DNA from: an uncultured Bacteroidales bacterium
GTDB taxonomy: Bacteria > Bacteroidota > Bacteroidia > Bacteroidales > Paludibacteraceae
DNA: 64,000 nt
Assembly (NCBI GenBank): GCA_902798015.1
Contig: CADBVL010000001.1
Location: 9,156-73,155 of the forward strand
Direction of reading: 5' to 3'
Shown here: positions 7,688 to 17,200 of the stretch, in pieces
How the letters are laid out: every line of letters starts with the position of its first letter
Numbering within the stretch: position 1 is the stretch's first letter
Position numbers and translations under genes: made by a program
Notes under the pieces: generated by a model
Seen by the model: only the letters and a program-made list of their open reading frames with translations
Database searches by the model: none
Told to the model about the DNA's origin: nothing

Positions 7688-8420
7688 ATGGCAAAGAAAG
7701 CAGAAATAGTAAAGAATGAGTTAGTATCGGTCAACACGGATGCCCTTTTCAATAAGATTAGTGCTATTATCGAAGAAGGGCGTAAGTATGTTGCTACAGC
7801 TGTCAACTTGGCCGAGGTGTATTCCAAATACAAAATCGGCAAATATATAGTTGAAGACGAACAGGACGGTCACTATCGTGCTCAGTACGGGAAGCGCATT
7901 TTAGAAACGCTTTCTGTTCAGTTGACAGAAAAGTACGGAGAAGGATGGTCCTATAGAAATTTGCGTGAGTATAAGCAATTCTATAACATGTATTCGGCGG
8001 AGGCTTCTACGATGCCAGCAGGTCAATTACCGATAAGCGATAAAGGAGAAGTCAATTTGGCGAACACTGCCCGCCAAATCTCATCTCCTAAAATGGCGGA
8101 CACTGCTCGCCAATTTATTCTAAGCTGGTCACATTACCTGATTTTGATGCGGATCAAGAATGCAGAAGAAAGACGTTTTTATGAGATAGAGAGTGCCAAA
8201 CAGCAATGGAGTTACCGTCAATTATTACGACCGCTACGTGAAGCAGGACTATGAAAAACCGACAATCGGAATATTATTATGCCAAGAGAAGAATGATGCT
8301 CTCGTGGAACTGACACTTCCGAAAGATGCTAATATATATGCTTCTGAATATGCTCTGTATTTGCCTGACAAACAAGAGTTGCGGCAAAAACTAAAAGAGT
8401 GGACAGAAGAATTGGAGTAA
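7688..8420 (+). pseudogene. DUF1016 (YhcG-type PDDEXK nuclease) gene with internal deletion
   Basis: The 5' part (7688-8254) encodes the DUF1016 N-terminal domain (NLAEVYSKYKIGKYIVE, GWSYRNLREYKQFYNMY, SWSHYLILMRI, RRFYEIESAKQQWSYRQL), then runs out of frame. A second frame up to 8420 encodes the family's C-terminal end (VNYYDRYVK, PTIGILLCQEKNDALVE, ASEYALYLPDKQEL). The middle, with the PDDEXK catalytic core of roughly 130-150 residues, is missing. The joint falls on CGTCAATTA (8216-8224), which can code both for the arginine-glutamine-leucine at the end of one part and, shifted, for the start of the other, so a microhomology deletion is likely. The product would lack nuclease activity. Confidence 0.85.
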
Positions 8421-8464
8421 TAAAATAACACGAACAATAGAAAAACATAAAAACACAAAATACT

Positions 8465-11131
8465 ATGAGAACAAATGTACTTAATGATTTGTCTAATGTA
8501 GTGAAGAAAGGTACAAGTAGGGTACAAGTAGGGTACAAGGTTGAAGAAGAAACCTTGGCTGGTTCTTGGAGTCAGAGAGGGCAGATCTCGGGTGAAGGAG
8601 CCATTGAGCACCCATTGAGCACCCATTCAGCACCCTTTGGGATCAGGTGGAAACCTGCTGGCGAAAAGGGTTTTACCCGCGTATGGAAGCATGTTGCCAT
8701 GATTTTTGCTGTACTCGTGATGAGTATGGCTAATGTTGGTATGGCGTGGGGAGATGTTGTCGTATGGGAATCTGATTTTGTAGAAACAATCTCAGGTGTT
8801 ACGCAAACAAAAGCTAAAAACACTGATTCTTGGGGAAATACTTCTTCTCTTGATTGGGCAAATGGCACTTACGCAAATTGTTTTAATGCAACTAGTTCTT
8901 CTAGTGTATTAACATTAACATTCTCTTCTCCATTATCATTGCAATCTGGAGATATTTTGCATTTATACTGGGGGTGTACAAGTAACAGAACGTTATCTCT
9001 CAAAGTTAATGGAAGTACTGCTAGTTGGGCGGGCAAAAGTGCAGTAACAACAAGTGGAGACCGTAGTAAAATATGGGAAGCGACATATACGTTTGGCGCA
9101 AATACGAATTTGAGTTCTTTTGCTGTAGGAACGTCAGGAAGTGGAACATATTTTTTCCATGTATCAATTACGCGTGCTGGAAGTTGTGCTGCGACGGCGG
9201 ATGCAGGAGCAGATAAGTCAACGACTGTTGGGGTTGGTGTTGCTATGGCGGCAGCGGCTGCAAGTAGTGGCTATACAGGCGCATGGAGCATCAAAGCCGG
9301 TTCTCCAAGTACGGCAACCAGTCAGTTAGGAACGACCTCTTCTAATACAATGACCTTCACGCCGAACACATATGGAACTTATACTCTCGTTTGGACGGTT
9401 ACTGATAATGAAGATGGTTCTTGCTCAGCCACAGACGAGGCTACAGTAACTGTTTCCGCTCCGGTTGTGACTCACGATATCACTTATACCAATTTGAAAG
9501 GAGCAGACAACTCTGCCAACCCGACAACATATACAGAAGGAGTAGGAGTGGCATCTTTTGCTAATCTGCGTCATGTAGTAGGTTACGATTTTACAGGATG
9601 GTCGCCTTCTTCTATTAGTTCTTCTGCTACAACCGACCAAACGATAGATGCTCAATGGACAGCTCGAGCAGCAGCCACAGGCACAGGTACATTGACCTAT
9701 GCTTTGGCTTTTGAATCTAGCATAATAACCACTTCTTCTATTACCCGTAACAACGGTGCGCTTTATGATGCAACAAATATATCGACGGCAAATACCAGTT
9801 TTGTTTCTGGGGGTGAAGCTCCTGGAAATGGTTGCTCAGGAAAGTTGGCAACAACATCATCAAAGAGTGGATCTAATTATGTAGAGTTAACTTTCAAAAT
9901 AGCAGACGGATACACGTTTACACCTAGTGAAGTAAGTATACGGGCGAATGCGGTAAGCAATAGCAAGACTCTTGAGGTAGAGTTGAAAGATAATGCAGCT
10001 TCACCTCATACTAAATCCGTTACAGCGGCATTAGCGGCTGGTTCTACTTCTGGAGGTGTTTCTTATAACTTGGACTTTAGTTCTAGCCCTGTAACATTGG
10101 AGGGAACTGTAACGCTTAAAATTTACGTTTATGGTTCAGATGGTGCTACGAAAGGTTGGCGCATAGGACCATCAGTTATTGTTAATGGTACGGTTGCTTC
10201 TGCTGCTCCTTCTTGCACGGCGCCGAATCATGTGGATATTAGCGGTAATTACCATTTCTTCCCTGGTGAGACGTTAGCATTGACAGCAACCGCTTATTCA
10301 ACAGCGGGTACGAGTAACCCGATTGCGGCAGGTGACATCACCGGTTATCAGTGGCAGAAATATATTGGCTCTGATTGGGAGAACATCGTTGGTGAGACTT
10401 CCGCGACTTATACAAAAGCTAATGCCACAACGTCTGACGTAGGACAATACCGTTGTATCGTTTCTACAGGCGCAACATGTTCTACAACGAGTGACACGTT
10501 TAATGCAAAGTGTTTGCAATTATATGTATATTGGGATGACAAATCCGATAAGTGCAATTTACCATTTACGAAAGTAGATGGCACACATGCAACGGTTAAT
10601 GTATCGTTGGAAAACGGTAGTTATACTTACTATTACAAAGTGACCGATGGTTGCGGAAACTGGTGGGGAAACGATGGAACAATGACGAGCAGTAATTGCA
10701 GCGGTTGGAACTTAAATGTAAATAATCATTGCGGATTAACCACAACAAAAGCAGCGGCATATACATTCAATTTAACATACAATGCGGGTGTTGATGCCTT
10801 CTCAATGAGTGTTATTTATCCATCCAATGTTCAAGTAGGAGGCTATAATTTGTACTTTGCTAACAACGAGCGCAATTGGTCAAATATTCACTATCGTATA
10901 GGTCGTAGCAACTGGAATAGCAAAGCCGCAATGACACTGGTTCCCGGAACGGCTAATTTGTATCAGACTACAACCATTTACTATGAGAGTGACGGCGGTT
11001 TTGAAGCTTGGCATATAGCTAATAATGGAGGTTGGAGTGATGGCAATTCTATCTATAAAACCAAGACTGACGATTCCTATGCTATTACGAATGCAACTCG
11101 TTTTGTAGGTGCTCCAGTGCCTTCTAGCTGA
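8465..11131 (+). CDS. Giant secreted adhesin-like protein, N-terminal part up to an in-frame TGA
   Basis: First 888 codons of what was evidently one gene of about 3,637 codons (8465-19378). A signal peptide core (AMIFAVLVMSMANVGMAWG) begins only at codon 76, so the preceding 75 codons, which hold two 11-nt tandem arrays, may be leader DNA and translation may begin at 8699. Recognisable modules are an InlB-like repeat near 9473-9660 (ITYTNLKG...YDFTGWSPS...IDAQWTA) and an Ig-like unit near 10225-10530 (YRCIVSTG). The TGA at 11129-11131 falls inside a domain, and the same frame stays open for 8.2 kb after it. The protein would be exported by Sec and, in the full form, by T9SS; the truncated form lacks the C-terminal sorting tail. 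Confidence 0.75.
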   Translation: MRTNVLNDLSNVVKKGTSRVQVGYKVEEETLAGSWSQRGQISGEGAIEHPLSTHSAPFGIRWKPAGEKGFTRVWKHVAMIFAVLVMSMANVGMAWGDVVVWESDFVETISGVTQTKAKNTDSWGNTSSLDWANGTYANCFNATSSSSVLTLTFSSPLSLQSGDILHLYWGCTSNRTLSLKVNGSTASWAGKSAVTTSGDRSKIWEATYTFGANTNLSSFAVGTSGSGTYFFHVSITRAGSCAATADAGADKSTTVGVGVAMAAAAASSGYTGAWSIKAGSPSTATSQLGTTSSNTMTFTPNTYGTYTLVWTVTDNEDGSCSATDEATVTVSAPVVTHDITYTNLKGADNSANPTTYTEGVGVASFANLRHVVGYDFTGWSPSSISSSATTDQTIDAQWTARAAATGTGTLTYALAFESSIITTSSITRNNGALYDATNISTANTSFVSGGEAPGNGCSGKLATTSSKSGSNYVELTFKIADGYTFTPSEVSIRANAVSNSKTLEVELKDNAASPHTKSVTAALAAGSTSGGVSYNLDFSSSPVTLEGTVTLKIYVYGSDGATKGWRIGPSVIVNGTVASAAPSCTAPNHVDISGNYHFFPGETLALTATAYSTAGTSNPIAAGDITGYQWQKYIGSDWENIVGETSATYTKANATTSDVGQYRCIVSTGATCSTTSDTFNAKCLQLYVYWDDKSDKCNLPFTKVDGTHATVNVSLENGSYTYYYKVTDGCGNWWGNDGTMTSSNCSGWNLNVNNHCGLTTTKAAAYTFNLTYNAGVDAFSMSVIYPSNVQVGGYNLYFANNERNWSNIHYRIGRSNWNSKAAMTLVPGTANLYQTTTIYYESDGGFEAWHIANNGGWSDGNSIYKTKTDDSYAITNATRFVGAPVPSS
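8510..8542. repeat. 11-nt tandem repeat (GGTACAAGTAG x3)
   Basis: Units at 8510, 8521 and 8532, the last degenerate. It lies in the uncertain 5' part of the giant gene. Confidence 0.9.
8603..8635. repeat. 11-nt tandem repeat (ATTGAGCACCC x3)
   Basis: Units at 8603, 8614 and 8625, the last with one change (ATTCAGCACCC). Same length and copy number as the array at 8510 but an unrelated sequence. Confidence 0.9.
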
Positions 11132-11221
11132 TTAACTGTCATCCCCGGATCAGATCACTCAACGGGTGGCGATGCCCAGAATAATAACTGTGAGTTCTAT
11201 AGTTATACGACAGTTCCCGGT

Positions 11222-14200
11222 ATGCTGAGGGACCGCGTGACGATTAGCCAACCGAGCAATGGTACGATTACTATTCATTATACCAATGAAGCAGGAGTTT
11301 CTTCCTCCTCCACAGCTGCCGTTGCGGATATGATTGAAGATCTGGCACATACGGTAATCTTGACCTCTATCACAACAAGTCCGAACACGGGTTATGACGC
11401 AGGCGCGATCACTATTAACGGCGGCGCGTATAGCGCGAACTATGTTGTAACAGGCGCAACAACTATTGCTGCTACCTTCACCCCGCATGTATATACGATT
11501 ACTTACAAAGACCAAGGTAATGTGGCTTTCTCGGGAACGCACACAGATACTCCATCTGCACACCCGACCAGCCACACCTATAATACCGCTACAAACCTGA
11601 ATGGCGCTACTAAGGCGGGTTATACCTTCGGTGGTTGGTATACATCATCTGACTGCTCGACAGGTTTAGTGACCTCTCTTGGTGCTACAGCTTACACAGC
11701 AGACATTACCTTGTATGCAAAATGGACATTGGACAGCGGTTGTAAGACATGGGCAGGAACACCAAGTTCGTGGACGAGTTACAAAATGACAATTGGTTCT
11801 ACACTCGAATTGGAAACAAATAGTGGTGCCGCAGCGGCTATTAACACATCTTCGAATAATGAAGTTTGGAGTGGACATACTGAAACCGTTATCGCTTTGG
11901 CAGGTTCGGGACAATATGTGCAAGGACATTTTACGGATGGCTCTAATATTAATACCGTTACTGTGAGTGCCGCAAACAATCAAGATGCAGGTAATGATTA
12001 CAAATACGTTATTATCTTCTGTGCCAATAGTTCATTTAGTTCTGGTGTAACCGGTCAAACGCACGCAGCTCCTTCACACGCAGATGCCCAAAATGATGCC
12101 AAGTTAGTACATGAGTTTACTGCTCCTGCAGGAACGAAATATTTCCGTATATATCGAAAAGTAGAAGCTATTGGAGGTTATGAAGGGGGCGGAGATGGTA
12201 AAACAACTCGTGTTTATCGAATTGAAGTTTGTCCGATGGTTTGTTCCACTCCAGATGCGCCGACTAGTCCGACAAATGGAGCGACGACAAGCACAACTCA
12301 GGCAGTTAGTTGGACCGATGCAGCCAACTCACAATGGGAAGTATATGTAAGCACTTCTAGCAGCACACCGGCTGCAAATGTTACACCTACGGCTTCACCG
12401 ACAACCGCTTCTTATACATTTGAAGGCTTGACGGCTTCAACGACTTATTACTGGTGGGTACGTTCGGTTTGTGACGCAAGTCATAAGAGTAGTTGGGTTG
12501 CCGGAACGAGTTTCACCACGGCAGCTGCTGAGCCGGATCCGCTCGTACATTGGACGATGAACCTCAATACGAGTACTTGGGGTGCAGCAAGCACAGAAAC
12601 TTCGGATGGAACGAATATTACATCTATTGCGACATCGCAGACAGCAGGAGATACGGGAAATTCTGCTGCTGCAACGGCAAAAACATCAGTGGCTTCAGCT
12701 GAGGTAACCGATAATAGTTCACCTTCTAATAGTGCTAACTTTACCTTTACGGTTAATAGTGCAAAGAAAGTTGTGCCGGAGAAGGTTACTTGTCAAGTGT
12801 TTAATGTTGGCTCTGCCGCTCGTAATTACAAAGCACAAATTATTGATAATAACGGGCATGTATATAATAGTACTAACACATTAAATGTTACAGCAGAAGC
12901 TACGTTGACCGATGCAACCTTTAACTTTGCTGCAGGTGGAGTATTAGTTGGCAATGTAACGTTAAAGGTTTATGCGTGGGGAGGTGGATCATACTTCCGT
13001 ATGGGACAACATGTGAAGTTGTATGGAGAAGTGCAGAACGCAGCGGATTATACCGTAACGCATACACTGAGCAATGTGACGAAGTCTGCCGGCGCAACAT
13101 CTGTCAAGGAAGGAAATAACTACACCGCTACTTATGCAGTTGCCGGAGATTATGCATTGCCGAGCACAATTACAGTAACTATCGGTGGCTCGCCTGCAAC
13201 AGCCGGAACAGACTACACTTGGACGCAAGGTACGGGTGTGGTAAGTATCCCGGGTAACAAAGTAACAGGTAACATCGTTATTACCGTAACAGGCGTAGCT
13301 CCTGCTCCGACTTACAGCGTAACGCATAGTTTGACAAATGTGACAGCCACAAGCGGTGCGACGGGTGCAGGTGCGGCAACAGAAGGTGTGGCATATGACG
13401 CAGTCTTCGCTGCCAATACGGGTTATGTATTGCCTTCGACGATTACGGTTACTATCGGCGGTTCACCGGCTACTGTAGGTACAGGCTACACATGGAACGC
13501 ATCTACCGGTGCTTTCCAAGTGCCTGCCGCACAAGTGACAGGTGCTATCGTGATAACCATTGCGGGTGAGACCGCTCCGGCAACCAAAGATATCTACTAT
13601 GGTGCTATCACCATTACTGCCGGTGCCTTAACCAGAGGTAGTACCGGAACAGTACAGTTCTTTACCAATACCGGCGGAACGATTGCTAATAACACGGAGA
13701 TTTCTCTAAGTACTACTTTAGGAGCAGGTAGCGAATATTATTTGTCGAATGACCTGACAGGCGCTGAATTGTCCAAATCAAGTAACTGGACTACTTCTTC
13801 AAGTTCAAATAGATATGTTCAAGGTGTTAAGTTTGGTAGTGGTAAATCCTATACATTAGCACTTGGCTCTAAAGTTGCTTCTTCTATTACTTTCTACGGT
13901 ATAAATGGTAGCGCAAGTAAAACCATGACTATCGGAGGACAAGCATGGACATCCAGTTCAACAAAAAACACCTTTGCAAAACACGAATTCACGAAATCGG
14001 GTAACTTCACCGGCAATGTATCTATCACACAAGATGGTGACTTCTACGGAATATTGGTTATTACTATTCAGACCGCTACGCCTTGTACTACTCCGGTTAT
14101 TCCGGCATTGAGCAATCAGTCGCTTTGCGAGGGTACAGACATCGCTGAATGGGATGCAACCCAGACGGCTGTTCTGGCAGATGGCGAGACAGTAACTTAT

Positions 14201-17200
14201 TCCTGGAAGAAGAAGGGTAACGACACCGAATTGGCGAACACCGCTACGTTTGACTTAGGCTCTTCGGCTACCGAGTCGCAGGCGGGTACATACGTAGTGA
14301 CTGTAACGGTCAGCAAAGCCGGAAAAGCATCTTCCTCCGCTTATAGAGAAGTTGAGTTGAGCGTGACGGACGGCGAAGAGGTAACAAGCATCGTGGCTGA
14401 CAAGGCTACGGTTTATCCGGGTAACAGCGTGACGCTGACGGCTACCGCCAATACGCCTGCTACATGGCAATGGTACACCTGTACCAACGCCGAAGGCGCA
14501 GAAGAAGCGATTATCAGCGGTGCGGAGAGTGCATCCTATACTATCGCGAGCGCGGGCGTTGCGGGTACCTATTATTATAAAGCAAAAGCAACCGGCGATT
14601 GCGGCACCGCTGAACGCGTATATACATTGACCGTAACCGCAGCAAGCGAGTGCCAGAACTACTATTGGTTCATTTATGCAGACGATGCTACGGCCAATGG
14701 CGTTATCAATAATAGAGATGGTTTCTTCAGTAATACCACAACCGGAACCGGCAATACGGGAACATACACGATGACGGTTGACGGAGTATCAATGACAGGA
14801 ACCAAGAGACTTTCTACCGGTGCTTATAAACCGAAATTTACGGTGCCGGCTGGAGCAACAGCCACTCTGTATATCTACGGAAAAGCAGCAAGTTCGGATG
14901 CAGGAAAACATTTGGTACTGAAACGCACATCAGACGATGAAGAAGTAGAAGTTACCAGTAACACCACGGTACAAGCTTATACAAAAGAAGACATTGAGCC
15001 GGGAGAATGGACTTTGAGTTGCGGAAGCAGTAACTGGTGTTATTCTTTCTTCGCAGTCAAAGTATGTTCTGCTTCCTCTTGTACGGATGCTACGCCGACT
15101 ATCACAGCGGTCAATAATACCGTTTGCTCGGGTACGAAGATGCGAATCGATGCTACGGGTTATGAGGCTGGAGCAACATTTAAGTGGCAGAAACTGAATG
15201 GCTCCACGTGGGATGATGTTACCGGAGAGACAAAAGACTCTCTCGTGATTGCTTCGGTGACGGCTTCTAATGCAGGTTCGTATCGTTTCATTGCTACCAA
15301 GGGCTGTGCGCGTACATCCAATACAGTTACTATTTCCGTTCCTTCCGCTCCGAACTTCGGTTCGACTGTTCCGGCTTCGGTAAGCGTTATGCAGACGATA
15401 GCGCTCTCTATCAATACCGTAGAGGCAACGGATGCCGTTAAGTACAGATGGTACAAGAGTGCGGACGCTACCTGGGATGCCGGCGATGTAGAGATTGGAA
15501 CGAACAAGGAACTCATCAAAGCATACGACAGTGAGGCTATCGGCAGTCCTTCGTACTATATCTTCTGCCGCGCACAGAACTCCTGCGGTATCACCACTTC
15601 ATCGGCTATCGCAGTGAACGTGACGACATATGTAGAAGAAGACTGTGCTACGCGTGGCAATGAAAGCGATGCTGAATTCTCCTTCGAGAACTCCGGCGCC
15701 GGCCAAGGTTCGTACGAAAGCACAGCTTGCTGGACGATGAACAGCAACAGTAAGATTCTGGTTTACTATCCGCCGACAGGCAAGTATTTCAAGACTGCGA
15801 AAGTGACGATTGCTTCCAGCAGCGAGAGCAAGGCTTCGTATAATTACTCCACGAATGGCGGTACGAACTATACGGCTGTTTCCTTGACGGTTAACTCTAC
15901 GCTCACCGAGCGTACGATCGACCTGTCGGCTCACGGCAATGTGAATGCGTTCCAGATTGGTCGTAACTTCGACAGCAAGGGCTCCAGCGGCGGTACACTG
16001 TATGTATCGAAGATCTGTTTCGAATATACGGATGCATGTACGGCTACGACGGTTACGCCGAGCACAGCAAGTACCAGTTACGAGATGGGCGGCGCATGGA
16101 GCAATCCTACCTTCACGCTGAGTGTAGCAGGAACGCTGACTTACAGCTCCTCGAACGAAGATATCGCTTCGGTGGGCGATGACGGTACGGTTACTTTCAA
16201 CGGCGAAGCCGGAACAGTGACTATCACCGCTTCCTATGCCGGCGGTACGATTTCTGCGACCGACTACTGCGCAAGCAGTGGCAGTTACACCATCACGGTA
16301 AGCTGTACGGGCGGCGCACCGAAGGTAGTAGCCGACGGTTCCACCGACATGGTCGGTTGCAATACTTCTGTAACGCTGCATGCGAAACAATCTGATGGAA
16401 CAAGTGACTTCGCTGACGGTACTTACCAATGGTTCCGCAACGGTACGGAGATAGACGGCGCAACAAGCAGTTCGTACACCGCAACGCAAGCCGGTACCTA
16501 TACCGTAGAGCGCACGAACACCAGCGATTGTACCACGCCTTCTACCAACAGCGCGATTGTGACCAGTGAGACGACTGAGCCGGAAGTAGAACGCCTCGTT
16601 CCGTTCCAGTACTACCATGTCGATAAGACCTACAGCGACCAGATGAAGATGCGTCACCTCTTCGCCGTGAAGAACAGCGGCAAGCTGGATGGTAAGTCCT
16701 TCAAGATGTACGTCTCGCGTAACGGCGGTGCGGCAACCGATGTGACGAGTTCGGACGCATTGGTAGTATGGCCGAGCGACGATGGACATGTGGATACCGT
16801 TATGGTAAATCTGAACGAACTGAGCGGCAAGTATAGTGAGAATGAAGAAGTGGTATATACCTGTAAGGCTATCGACTGTAGCGGCAACGTCAGCGAGGTA
16901 TATAAGAATACCATCACGATGCGCGTCATCGGCGCAACGCCGACCTTGGCACTCATCTGCTCCGGTTCAAGCAAAGCAGGTGGTACCCGTAAGACAGGCG
17001 AACTGACCGTAGGTGGCGACTTCCTGACGGGTTATAACGTAGCCGACCTCTGCCAGCAGACGGGTAATACATCGTTCGATGCCAATACCGAATGGGGGCT
17101 TTATACCGACCTCAAGGCAAACTATATCGTTACTCCGGTCAACGGTTATGCGGTATTCAACAAACTCAACTACGAGCCATTCGATATTCTGCTCTTGACT

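Noticed and set aside
11129..11131. TGA as selenocysteine or as a recoded codon
   Set aside because: No SECIS-like hairpin is evident just downstream, the protein is not of a selenoprotein family, and TGA serves as a normal stop in other genes here (for example 22851-22853, 59850-59852).
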